15,141 nucleotides of DNA from Pavlovales sp. CCMP2436 (Eukaryota; Haptophyta; Pavlovophyceae; Pavlovales): positions 222,115 to 237,255 of the forward strand of contig MU631401.1 in assembly GCA_026770615.1 (NCBI GenBank), read 5' to 3'. The first letter of the stretch is position 1. Each line of letters starts with the position of its first letter. The position numbers and the translations under genes were made by a program. This document shows positions 1 through 6,873 of the stretch, in pieces. The notes beneath the pieces are model-generated. The model was not told the origin of the DNA and made no database searches. It saw nothing but the letters and a program-made list of their open reading frames with translations.

Positions 1-164
1 TAGGGGCTGAAGTGCTGCATGGACTCAGAGCCCTGAAGGTCCACCATATTGAGAGGCTAGCGGTGTTGAACGCAAGCACGAGTTAAGAGAGGATCAGAGT
101 CCGAGACGCGTGAGGGTCGAAGGCAGTTAGAGAGAGAGAGAGCTATGAGGTGAGCTACGAAGAG
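1..164. other. Left-edge stretch without a recognisable gene
   Basis: I see no convincing coding frame here. Base composition is more balanced than in the GC-rich viral genes further right, and there is a short GA-dinucleotide run around 128-143. It could be downstream flank of the membrane protein gene at 165-509, or non-viral flanking DNA. The sequence does not decide between these. Confidence 0.4.
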
Positions 165-509
165 TCACGATGCAGAGAGCTGCAGTAGAGAGCAGTGAGG
201 CGGCGCTGAAGCTGTGTCACAAGATCTCTTAGTAAGTAAGAGAACCTGATGAAATGCGATGAACAGGCAACGAAGCAGCCGTAGAAGACTCGAGAAGGGG
301 CCGGGATATTTCAATCCCGGGCAGTCCGATAGGGTACCAGACAGAGCCAGGAGTAGGCTCCCGACAGTCTTGGTCGCGTAGCAGACGGCCGTTGCCACCG
401 TCGCGAGCAGCACCGCGCGCTTGGTCGGTGTGCCGCCGCCGATGAAGCCGATGAACTCCTCAATCGTCTGCGGGCTCTGGCGAATGGTGTCGAACAGCAA
501 GGCCTCCAT
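165..509 (-). CDS. Small membrane protein, unknown function
   Basis: I do not recognise this 114-residue protein. The start is the ATG at 509-507, supported by a T-run plus CGGG promoter-like site at 529-540, 19 nt upstream. Residues about 30-55 form a hydrophobic segment (TKRAVLLATVATAVCYATK, then GSLLLALSG) that should span a membrane, and a second hydrophobic stretch lies near residues 75-92. The first 60 codons have the high third-position GC of the neighbours, but the distal half loses that bias, so the true C-terminus may be earlier, with a lost stop or a frameshift near 330-345. It lies downstream of the fibre-like gene on the same strand and may be a virion membrane component; that is inference from context. 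Confidence 0.5.
   Translation of the reverse strand: MEALLFDTIRQSPQTIEEFIGFIGGGTPTKRAVLLATVATAVCYATKTVGSLLLALSGTLSDCPGLKYPGPFSSLLRLLRCLFIAFHQVLLLTKRSCDTASAPPHCSLLQLSAS
301..320. repeat. Short hairpin, 7-bp stem
   Basis: CCGGGAT (301-307) and ATCCCGG (314-320) are perfect inverted repeats around a 6-nt loop. The hairpin sits where the coding character of the 165-509 frame fades, so it could mark the real 3' end of that gene. Function is not demonstrable. Confidence 0.35.
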
Positions 510-528
510 GACGCCTCTCGCTCGAGCG

Positions 529-540
529 CCCGAAAAAAAA
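529..540 (-). promoter_or_regulatory. Promoter-like T-run-CGGG element of the 509 gene
   Basis: Read on the minus strand this is eight T followed by CGGG, then GCGC. It lies 19 nt upstream of the ATG at 509 and matches the A/T-run-TTCGG signal seen before other leftward and rightward genes in the window. Confidence 0.5.
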
Positions 541-654
541 GCAGCGAAGTGCTAGCGAGCTAGCTCAGCTTCGTGACCACGCCGAGCGAGCCGCAAAAAA
601 GCAGCGAAGTGCTAGCGAGCTAGCTCAGCTTCTTGACCACGCCGAGCGAGCCGC
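535..654. repeat. 60-bp tandem duplication, two copies
   Basis: 535-594 and 595-654 are identical at 59 of 60 positions; the only difference is G573 against T633. Each copy carries the last codons of the fibre-like protein, its TAG stop (560-562 or 620-622), a GCTAGC-containing hairpin and a run of A (T on the coding strand). The duplication therefore added a second copy of the gene's 3' end and terminator-like hairpin just downstream of the first. The near-identity implies a recent event. Confidence 0.9.
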
Positions 655-1755
655 TGGCACCCGGCGCGAAGCGGTAGAGCCCGCTGTTCGCGATCTGGCC
701 GCCCTTCGTCAAGCAGATGTACACGTCCCAGTCTTGAGCCAGACCCGCCGTGCTCACGGGCGTACCCTGCGCGTCGGCCAGCACCAGCTTGAACGTGCTC
801 AGTGACGTCGGCTGAGCGCTCACGAGCGAGATGAGGCCCCTGGAGCTCTGCAGCTCCCATTCGCCCACGGTACAGAACGTCACCACCGCGTTAATAGTAA
901 CGACATTCAGCCGCCAGTACTGGTAGGGAAAGTGTTCGTAACCAAGAAATCATCTATGCTCATTGACCTACGATCGTAGAATTGCACGGAATTATAGGTG
1001 GAGCCGTTGGAAGAGCCCTCTAGTCTGACTATTATCACGTCGGGAGAATCAGTGATTGTGAAGGACTTGATGACGACCGCGGTGGGGTACTGCACGGTCA
1101 AAAACGCGCTTCCGTTGCCGTTAACATTGAATATCCCGGAGCCAGACGACCAACTGGTCGCAGCGCTCTTGTCGAACGCGTTAATCGCCGCGGAACCAGT
1201 CCCGGTTGAGCTCGCAGACACAAGCCAGCTTGCAGACGGCCAGACCGTGCTGTCGTCGATAGTGCTCGTGGAGGTAAACTTAGGGGAAGCGTTGCACACC
1301 TCGCTCCCCACCGTAATCGGATCGAAGGCGGCCGTCGCCTGTACCTGGAACTCGCTCCCCGTGTTGTCCGTCTCCACGTCTCACGAGTCGCTCGCCGTGC
1401 AGCCCGTGATCGCGATCTTTGGAGGCTCGAGCAGGCTGCCGTTCAGGTAGGTGAGCGTGGGCAGGTACACGGAGCCGGTGAACGTGGCGGGCGACTCAAA
1501 CGTGGCGCTACCGTGCGCGAGCAGACTGCCATCGATCTCCACAGTGCTCCGGAAGGTTGCAGTCCAGCGCGCCAGCAGCTTCCCGAGCAGCTCCGTGCTG
1601 CCGAAGAAGCGCGAATCCCTGTACTGCGTCAGTGCGTCATTCAGGATCAGGGTCCATGTCTCCAAGTCGGAGGTCTTCGCGGCTGTGACGTCGACTACCT
1701 GCGAGTACACGCTGGCAAACTTGCGCGCGTAGGGGCGGAGGACAGTGTAAGACAT
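620..1755 (-). CDS. Fibre-like protein with discoidin (F5/8 type C) domain, interrupted
   Basis: Probably a surface fibre or attachment protein. The ATG at 1755-1753 lies 17 nt downstream of an AAATTTCGG element. Residues 1-65 look like an anchoring region, and 66-105 are repetitive and beta-rich (phrases such as HGSATFESPATFTGSV), as in a fibre shaft. From about residue 175 follows a discoidin-like domain: a W after SASW, an AxNAFD motif, SATSW, then VIIVRLEGSSNGSTY. Discoidin domains bind glycans or lipids, so host-surface binding is a reasonable inference. A Gly/Ser-rich tail ends at the TAG at 622-620. The frame is broken twice: an in-frame TGA at 1383-1381 (codon 125), and a shift at about 916-930, just before the Tyr-Trp-Arg-Leu strand that closes the discoidin fold, equivalent to one missing base. 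Coding character is continuous across both breaks. Confidence 0.65.
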
Positions 1756-1772
1756 ATCCGTTGAACGCGCTA

Positions 1773-1784
1773 CCGAAATTTGGG
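1773..1784. promoter_or_regulatory. Bidirectional promoter-like site between divergent genes
   Basis: CCGAAATTTGGG is nearly palindromic. On the minus strand it reads AAATTTCGG, 17 nt before the ATG at 1755; on the plus strand it reads AAATTTGGG, 23 nt before the ATG at 1808. It is the only AT-rich element in the short gap between the fibre-like gene and the Cys-rich gene and probably serves both. Confidence 0.5.
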
Positions 1785-1807
1785 CCTGCTTCTTATGCTT
1801 TTTTTTC

Positions 1808-3061
1808 ATGCCCTTCACTAAAATGGCGTCACAAGACCTGCTCTTCCTGGGCGCTACGTGCGCCGTCACGCTCGCACTCATGCTCGCGCAACCACCGCCG
1901 ACTGGTGATGTCAGTAACAGCAATGACAATGCACCTGCTCAAGTCGACGTTGACCACGACCTCGCCTTCGTGAACAACGGAGCAACGCCGCAGCAGCCGC
2001 AGCAGCAGCCGCCTACGCCCGACCCGCCGCCCAGCGGGCTCGGCGCCACGCTGCAGAACGTGGTGCCCTACATCGCCGGCGCGGTGGGCGTGGACATCGC
2101 GCTCTCGGTCGGTTCCAAGGTGGGCAGCATTGGCTTCATCAGCAACCTCGGCAGCGGGCTCGGCAACCTCGGCATGGTTGGCGATCTAAGCGAGGCCGCC
2201 AACGCGCAGCTCCGGAGCAAGACCTAGGCGCTCCTAAAGCAGCAGAAGCAGCAGGCCGAGCTCGAGGCCTACATGGCGCGGCAGACCGAGCTCGCGTGCG
2301 TCACGGCCGTGGTGGACGACCCGCTGCGCAACGCGGTCGCCGACCTCAAGCTGGGCTCGGCCGAGCGCGCGCTGGCCAGCGGCGTGCTCGACGCCGTGGG
2401 CTCGATCTCGACCGCGCCCCTGCAGATCGCCGCCGTCCTCGACACTTCCTTCACCGCCCAGCAGGCGCGCATCGCCGAGGTGCGTAGGACGCAGGGCGCG
2501 GACGTGGCGAACGCCTCGCAGCTGCTCACGCCGCTCAACAAGGCCGGCGACGTCATCGTGAACGGCCTGGGTGGCACGCTCGCCAACCTGATCGCGAAGA
2601 CGCCCGAGGAGCGCGCAAAGGCCGACGAAATCCTGCGGCTGTTGAACCCGGCGAACCTGAAAGACCTCGTCGCCAACGTGAACGCCCTGTTACCGCCTAG
2701 CGCGCTGAAGCTACCGGCGCCGTTGCCGCTACCGCCACCGGTGAAGGCCAAGGTGTGCACGTGCCCCGGCGGCACCTCGGACGCGGGCGCGCAGTGCCGG
2801 CGCACCGCCACGCGCGCGCGCGAGAGGGGTACGTGCAAGGCGTACAACGGTAGCGAGGAGAGGGCACGCAACGGGCTCTTCGCGCTCTGCCCCAACGGCT
2901 GGATTCCGCTCGGCGTGGGCGGCAGGGACCCCTACCGCTGTCGCAACACGGCCCAACCCTCGTGCAAGGAGTACAACACGCGCGGCGGTCCGTGCCCCTC
3001 CGGCTACGCGATGCTGAACGACATCACCTGCTGGCGCCTGGAGAATAAGATCTGCGCGTAA
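1808..3061 (+). CDS. Membrane-anchored Cys-rich virion-like protein, interrupted by an amber codon
   Basis: I do not recognise a named family. The frame runs from the ATG at 1808 (alternative ATG at 1823) to the TAA at 3059, 417 codon positions before the stop. An N-terminal hydrophobic segment at residues 11-27 resembles a signal anchor. Residues 50-80 are Gln/Pro-rich and 80-125 Gly-rich and apolar. A charged Gln-rich coil starts about residue 141, followed by Ala-rich helical sequence. The last 100 residues hold about ten Cys, with a repeated pattern CKxYN...CPxG(W/Y) seen twice. An in-frame TAG at 2225-2227 (codon 140) splits the frame, yet GC3 and composition continue unchanged after it. 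It is followed closely by the possible capsid gene at 3088, consistent with a structural module. A membrane-embedded virion protein with a disulphide-bonded outer domain is my best guess. Confidence 0.6.
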
Positions 3062-3087
3062 ATTCTGACGCCGCACGTATCAGCGCG

Positions 3088-3863
3088 ATGTGCGACGCCG
3101 GGTCGGACGGCGAGCAGGTGCACAACCTATTTATCACGGACGTGGACTACGACGCGGAAGAGACGAAATGCGGGCGCGTCATGACCGGGACCCGCCTCGA
3201 GCCCCTCGCGACGAGCATCATCGACCTGTGGGATGACGAGGGTGTGTACCCCGGCGACGACCTCATCTTTGCCGACGTGAAGCTCGACTCGGTGGTGCGC
3301 TTCGTCTCCACCATTTCCAATACCGTTACTGATTACCAGTTCGTCAGAGTAATGCTCACCACCAACGGCAAGTTCAGCATCCGGATCGATGCCCCCCTGA
3401 TCATGAATCACTCGGATCAGTTCCGCCTGCAGCTGGTGCGGGAGTGGCTGCCGAAGCCACTCGCGCTCCTGGGCCGCTTCAAGATGACCACGTCTTGCGA
3501 AATCCGCGCGTACGCCTTCTGCGGGCTGTCCTCGGGCAACCTGTATGAGGGGGTCACCGGGAGCAAGATTTCATCGGCCTCGAGATCGCCAAGATCCCGG
3601 GCAGCATGCAGTCCACTAATCGCAACATGGAGCGGCTGCTGTCCGTGCTCCCGACACACATGCCCGGAGGCTACCACCCCTCCTCGTGGAACGACTCGCG
3701 CGACGCGATGATCTTCCTGCCGGAGGGCTTCGCCAAGACGCGGTTCAGCTCGCCGCTCCCGCCGATCAGCACCATCACGCCGCGGCTCGTCGATCGCAGG
3801 GGCGCGACGATCAAGGCGGCGCGCTTCCACCTCTGGATCCGGCTGCACGCAGTCAAGTTCTAG
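3088..3863 (+). CDS. Beta-rich protein, possible minor capsid/penton-type protein; one frameshift
   Basis: The ATG at 3088 lies 26 nt after the upstream stop; a weak AAATTCTG element sits at 3060-3067. The first frame runs well to about 3555. The natural continuation is in another frame that ends in WIRLHAVKF and a TAG at 3861-3863, giving a protein of about 258 residues. The shift falls after the other frame's stop at 3546-3548, most likely in the G5 run at 3549-3553 or the GGG at 3559-3561, and equals one missing base. Composition is beta-rich, with alternating hydrophobic strands (VKLDSVVRFVSTIS, FVRVMLTTNGKFSIRI) and no transmembrane segment or catalytic motif. A single jelly-roll capsid component is plausible from size and neighbours, but no diagnostic motif proves it. 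Without the shift the first frame ends in low-complexity sequence at 3711, which looks spurious. Confidence 0.55.
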
Positions 3864-3888
3864 CTCTTCTTGAAGAAAACAAAAAAAA

Positions 3889-3897
3889 ACATTCGGG
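3889..3897 (+). promoter_or_regulatory. Promoter-like ACATTCGGG element
   Basis: Preceded by an A-rich run (3873-3889) and followed by GCGCGCGCG, 12 nt before the ATG at 3910. It matches the shared A/T-run-TTCGGG signal and supports the otherwise easily missed small gene that follows. Confidence 0.5.
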
Positions 3898-3909
3898 CGC
3901 GCGCGCAAG

Positions 3910-4089
3910 ATGAACGTGACCACGCGCCCCAAGGACCGCGGCCTGGCGCATAAGGCCGCGGTGCAGGCGGTGCTCAACAAGCTCAGCGTCGCGGAGGTAC
4001 CTGGCCTGCGCACCTACGAGCCGACGATGAACGACTTCGAGCGGGCCGAGACCATCGTCAAGACGACTTACAACAATGGCGGCATGTGA
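3910..4089 (+). CDS. Small 59-residue protein, unknown function
   Basis: A short frame from the ATG at 3910 to the TGA at 4087-4089. Support comes from strongly GC-rich third positions throughout, the promoter-like element 12 nt upstream, and tight packing: the convergent gene ends only 3 nt further on, at 4093. The protein starts MNVTTRPKDRG, is mainly basic and helical, and has no transmembrane segment or Cys. The phrase TYEPTMNDFERAETIVKTTY suggests an amphipathic helix. It could be a small virion or DNA-associated protein, but nothing in the sequence proves a role. Confidence 0.6.
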   Translation: MNVTTRPKDRGLAHKAAVQAVLNKLSVAEVPGLRTYEPTMNDFERAETIVKTTYNNGGM

Positions 4090-4092
4090 GCA

Positions 4093-4395
4093 CTACGAGC
4101 CGCCGTCCGACGCAATTACCTCGATGATGAACTCAAAGCGCAAGTGCCGCCTGCAATGCGAGCGGTACGCACGCTGGATGGTGCTCGCCACACGGGCGAG
4201 CACCGCGTGCTCCGGCTTCCTGCTTAACACGTTGCGCACGAGCCCGAGTGGACACCAGCTGGGCACGACGTCGTCGTTCTGGCGCCGTCGACGCGCGTTA
4301 AAGGTTTTTGCGAGCTTCCACACGGCGGTCACGATGCTCGTGAGGCCCGCCATGCCACCGATGACGGATAGGACCTCGGTCTCACTCAGGAGCAT
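4093..4395 (-). CDS. Membrane protein with an IQ (calmodulin-binding-like) motif
   Basis: The start is the ATG at 4395-4393, 13 nt downstream of a GATTTTTCGGG promoter-like element; the more upstream frame extension has no ATG. The 100-residue protein has one hydrophobic segment at about residues 8-27, then a basic stretch (NARRRRQN, 33-40). Residues 73-83 read IQRAYRSHCRR, matching the IQxxxRxxxxR core of the IQ motif, which in cellular proteins binds calmodulin or related EF-hand proteins. A membrane protein displaying an IQ helix could recruit a host calcium sensor, but a short motif can match by chance. It converges with the gene ending at 4089. Confidence 0.6.
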   Translation of the reverse strand: MLLSETEVLSVIGGMAGLTSIVTAVWKLAKTFNARRRRQNDDVVPSWCPLGLVRNVLSRKPEHAVLARVASTIQRAYRSHCRRHLRFEFIIEVIASDGGS

Positions 4396-4408
4396 CCACG
4401 TGAACGCA

Positions 4409-4419
4409 CCCGAAAAATC
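4409..4419 (-). promoter_or_regulatory. Promoter-like GATTTTTCGGG element
   Basis: Minus-strand GATTTTTCGGG followed by TGCG, 13 nt before the ATG at 4395, with a further AAAATTAGA upstream of it. It supports the 4395 start over the longer frame. Confidence 0.5.
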
Positions 4420-4469
4420 TAATTTTAGTCTAATTGGCCAAGCCTTCAATTCGCACTACGGAGCTCTTT

Positions 4470-4478
4470 AATTTTCGC
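4470..4478 (+). promoter_or_regulatory. Promoter-like AATTTTCGC element
   Basis: AATTTTCGC followed by AATCGG, 33 nt upstream of the ATG at 4512. A variant of the shared signal with C instead of G after TTCG. Confidence 0.4.
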
Positions 4479-4511
4479 AATCGGTCAATGCCGGCAATCT
4501 AGCTGTAAGAA

Positions 4512-4889
4512 ATGTCCATCGCCTCCGCCGCCACGTACACCGTGACGCAGAGCGCGGGCGGCGTCGTCATCGGCGCGCTCATCAACCAGGCGATCCCCGC
4601 CCTCGCCGACCTCGAGCCCATCGAGCAGACGATCGCGCTCGTGGCGCTGCAGGCGGTCCTCAACGGCGGGTCGGTCGCCGCGGGCATGTACCTCATCAAC
4701 CGCGCGGGGAACGACCCGACCGGCGGGCTCATGTTCATCTGGGCGCTCATCGTCACGCAGCCGGGCCTGACCGATCGGATGCGGCTGCTTGCGTCCGAGC
4801 TCGGAGTGCACGTGCGACAGTTTGCGCCGACCGCGGCCGCTTCGGTCCTGAGCAGCGCCGCGACTCGTTATCCCGCCGAATCGTGCTGA
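4512..4889 (+). CDS. Multi-pass membrane protein, unknown function
   Basis: From the ATG at 4512 (MSIASAATYTV) to the TGA at 4887, 125 residues. Three hydrophobic segments are visible: about residues 17-35, 40-66 and 72-85, separated by short polar loops, so it should be an integral membrane protein. I do not recognise a family. Its size and segment pattern resemble the leftward protein at 6068-6379, but no sequence similarity is clear by eye. The last ~45 codons overlap the 3' end of the convergent VLTF3-like gene (4753-4889). The final dozen codons have poor GC3, so the true stop may be slightly earlier or masked by a small indel. Confidence 0.6.
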   Translation: MSIASAATYTVTQSAGGVVIGALINQAIPALADLEPIEQTIALVALQAVLNGGSVAAGMYLINRAGNDPTGGLMFIWALIVTQPGLTDRMRLLASELGVHVRQFAPTAAASVLSSAATRYPAESC

Positions 4890-5889
4890 GCACGGCCTGG
4901 TCGGCGCGCATCGACGCCATCTCGCGCAGGAGGCGCCGGTCGCTGTAGCCCGGCTGGCGCGCGCCGCGCGTGCGGGCGTGCAGCGCGGTCGCCGCATCCG
5001 CGCAGTCGAGCGCCTCCCAGGTCGCGCGCAGCAGGTCCGTCTCGAGCCGCGGCCAGACCTCGGGCTGGAGGGCCACTGTGAGCCAGCGGTAGGCGCCCAG
5101 GTCGACCGGTGGGTGGCGCCACCCGTGGAAGTCGCAGATCAGGCCCCAGACGCGGTCGAGCTCCTCCCACTTGCCTCGCGTCTTCAGCTGCGGGAAGTGT
5201 GGCAGGACGTCGTCGCGGCCGAGCAGCTGCAGCAGCCGGAAGAGCAGGAAGTTGTAGTTGAGCAGGTTCTTGCGCGCCTGCTGCTTGGAGAGGCGAAAGG
5301 GCTCCTGCACGCCCTCGAAGATGCGCGCGAGGAGCAGCGTCTCGTTCTGCGTGATGGCCGGCGGCCGGTACCGTGTCACGCGGTTAATCACCTGCAGCCA
5401 GCTCTCGTTGTAGCGCTGCAGCTTGAACCGGCGCAGGAGCAGGCGCACTGATTCCTTGTCGAGCGTCTCCGGCCGCTCCTGTAGCAGCCGCTCCACGATC
5501 AGCGCCCAGTCGGCCGGGCAGATGGGCGTCTCGAGCAGGTGGTACTGCGCGAGGCGCTCGTGCAGGTGGTGCACGGGCTTGTAGCCCTCGCGCGGCGCGC
5601 AGGTGATCCGCTCGTGGTCCTCGAAGCAGTCGGCGAAGTGGTAGCGCGGGAACTGGACTAGGGCGCACTCGCTGCAAAAGTGGTGAGCGCGCTCAGGGTC
5701 CAGAAAAACCGGGCCCAGGCACTCGTTGCACTGGTCTCCGCCGCGCTCAGCGTCAGTGCCACGTCCACGCAGAAGCGCGAATAGATCGCCCATGTCGCCC
5801 TCAGAGAGGTCGCCCACCTCGAGCAGGCCCTCTAGACGCGCCTGATTAAGCGTCACCACGTCGCGCGCAGGGACGCGGCGCTTGCCCAT
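4753..5889 (-). CDS. VLTF3: VLTF3-like late transcription factor
   Basis: Homologue of poxvirus late transcription factor 3, a nucleocytovirus core protein that activates late viral genes. The frame of 378 residues is intact from the ATG at 5889. A zinc-binding ribbon is visible near the N-terminus: C54-x2-C57 and C72-x2-C75. Family signatures follow in order: YKPVHHLHERL (103-113), NESWLQVINRVT (161-172), ARKNLLNYNFLLFRLL (205-220) and KWEELDRVWGLICDFHGW (240-257). The Arg-rich tail after about residue 330 is atypical and overlaps the convergent gene at 4512-4889. AT-rich DNA upstream includes AAAAATTCGGC at 5939-5949, 49 nt from the ATG. This is the clearest evidence that the region derives from the nucleocytovirus lineage. 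Confidence 0.9.
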   Translation of the reverse strand: MGKRRVPARDVVTLNQARLEGLLEVGDLSEGDMGDLFALLRGRGTDAERGGDQCNECLGPVFLDPERAHHFCSECALVQFPRYHFADCFEDHERITCAPREGYKPVHHLHERLAQYHLLETPICPADWALIVERLLQERPETLDKESVRLLLRRFKLQRYNESWLQVINRVTRYRPPAITQNETLLLARIFEGVQEPFRLSKQQARKNLLNYNFLLFRLLQLLGRDDVLPHFPQLKTRGKWEELDRVWGLICDFHGWRHPPVDLGAYRWLTVALQPEVWPRLETDLLRATWEALDCADAATALHARTRGARQPGYSDRRLLREMASMRADQAVLSTIRRDNESRRCSGPKRPRSAQTVARALRARTQAAASDRSGPAA

Positions 5890-5938
5890 AGCAGGGCCGA
5901 CCGCGCTCTAATTTTGACTTATTTTTGTTGACGTAAAC

Positions 5939-5949
5939 GCCGAATTTTT
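5939..5949 (-). promoter_or_regulatory. Promoter-like AAAAATTCGGC element upstream of VLTF3
   Basis: Minus-strand AAAAATTCGGC, 49 nt before the ATG at 5889, inside an A-rich leader that also has CAAAAATAAG and AAAATTAGA. The spacing is longer than for the structural-type genes, so this gene may be regulated differently. Confidence 0.4.
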
Positions 5950-6067
5950 ATTTTAAAGCAAACGCCGAGAACGTAATGGCTCTATGAACGGGCCGGCCGG
6001 GCCACGATTGTGGTTGCGCGAGTGCGCGATTGCGCGGTCAGTGGCACGAGCACTTTTTGCGCGCAGT

Positions 6068-6379
6068 TCATTCCACGGGCGCCATGGTCTGCGGCATGAG
6101 CGTGTCCACCGCGTGGAAGGCGCCCACGTAGAAGAGCGCGCCGAGCCCGGCCGCCGAGAGGAGCGACGAGTTGATGCGGATTACCTGTGCGATGAGCGCG
6201 GTGTAGAGGTACGCCCGCCCCAGGTTAAACATTGCGGCCGCCGTGATCGCCACGGCGCCGAACTGCGCGATGTGCGCCTTGCCCAAGGAGCCGCCGAGGA
6301 GCGTGTCGGGCGGGAGGCTCGGCCGCGCGTAATCGGCCGCGAAGCCGAGGGCGACTGCGGAGAGGGCGATGGTTGCCAT
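6068..6379 (-). CDS. Small multi-pass membrane protein, unknown function
   Basis: The ATG at 6379-6377 opens a 103-residue protein beginning MATIALSAVALGF; frame extension further upstream lacks plausible coding character. Hydrophobic segments lie at about residues 2-15, 37-66 (FGAVAITAAAMFNLG then YLYTALIAQVI) and 71-91. There are no Cys pairs or catalytic motifs, and I do not recognise the family. It belongs with the other small membrane proteins of the window as a likely component of a virion membrane. An AT-rich element (AAATTTTGAG on the minus strand, around 6426-6435) lies about 45 nt upstream. Confidence 0.6.
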   Translation of the reverse strand: MATIALSAVALGFAADYARPSLPPDTLLGGSLGKAHIAQFGAVAITAAAMFNLGRAYLYTALIAQVIRINSSLLSAAGLGALFYVGAFHAVDTLMPQTMAPVE

Positions 6380-6427
6380 GGGTGCTTGTTGTTGGGTGCT
6401 TGTTGCATGCGGCCCAGAAAGAATCTC

Positions 6428-6437
6428 AAAATTTCGC
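6428..6437. promoter_or_regulatory. Promoter-like AAAATTTCGC element, possibly bidirectional
   Basis: On the plus strand AAAATTTCGC precedes GCGCGC and lies 14 nt before an ATG at 6452. On the minus strand the same stretch reads GCGAAATTTTGAG, upstream of the gene starting at 6379. It matches the shared signal in both directions. Confidence 0.4.
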
Positions 6438-6451
6438 GCGCGCCGATCGCA

Positions 6452-6625
6452 ATGGTGACGCGCGCGGCCGACTCGGCCGCGCACTCGATCGACCTCGACC
6501 TACGGCGCAGCGAGCGGCTGCTAGCTCGTGCTGTACGCGAGCGCGCAGAAGACGTCAAAGTCGAGGCGTGTGAGCAGGCCCGAGCGCAGGCCCGCGTGCT
6601 TGCAGTCGCCCCAGAGCACGAGTAG
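6452..6625 (+). CDS. Possible 57-residue protein, doubtful
   Basis: The frame runs from the ATG at 6452 to the TAG at 6623-6625. In favour: a promoter-like element sits at the usual 14-nt spacing, and the first ~25 codons have high GC3. Against: the second half runs antisense to the better-looking leftward frame ending at 6521, and its GC3 falls there. The product is charged and helical (DLDLRRSERLLARAVRERAED). Either a very short real protein with a misplaced stop, or a chance frame. Confidence 0.25.
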   Translation: MVTRAADSAAHSIDLDLRRSERLLARAVRERAEDVKVEACEQARAQARVLAVAPEHE

Positions 6626-6709
6626 GTCGGAGTAGTACAGCGTCACGAATTCGTGCTGGCTGGCCCAGGGGCCTCGTCGCTTGCCTCGCACGGCTGGGTA
6701 GTGTCGCTC

Positions 6710-6717
6710 GTCACCTC
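6710..6717. repeat. Left 8-bp target-site duplication
   Basis: GTCACCTC, identical to 6874-6881 on the other side of the inserted element. Confidence 0.85.
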
Positions 6718-6873
6718 CCGGCTCTTAGAAAGCCCCGCAGGGCCCCCGGGGGCCCCGCCGGAGGCGCCTATGTGACTAACATATAACTAACCTTGTCACA
6801 TAGCCCGGGGGCCCACGGGGCCCCAGTGGGGCCGCGGATATTCCCCGTACGTTACGCCTTTTCTAAGAGCCGG
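6718..6873. mobile_element. 156-bp MITE-like non-autonomous DNA transposon
   Basis: The element begins CCGGCTCTTAGAAA (6718-6731) and ends with its perfect reverse complement (6860-6873), a 14-bp terminal inverted repeat, and is flanked by identical 8-bp direct repeats GTCACCTC. Inside are further palindromes: GGGCCCCCGGGGGCCC (6740-6755), a 9-bp inverted repeat CTATGTGAC/GTCACATAG (6768-6776 and 6795-6803) around an 18-nt AT-rich loop, and a GC-rich imperfect hairpin at about 6803-6833. It has no coding capacity. An 8-bp duplication is usual for hAT, P and some Merlin-type elements, but the termini do not identify a superfamily. It adds six codons and a stop to the resolvase and splits a second overlapping frame, so it arrived after those genes existed. 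The intact repeats suggest a recent insertion. Confidence 0.85.

Noticed and set aside
3540..3600. Programmed -1 ribosomal frameshift in the possible capsid gene
   Set aside because: No good slippery heptamer with a downstream structure is evident, and the same one-base loss occurs in unrelated genes, which favours errors or lesions.
4978..5451. 157-codon plus-strand frame opposite VLTF3
   Set aside because: It lies antisense to the VLTF3 signature motifs and has no independent support.
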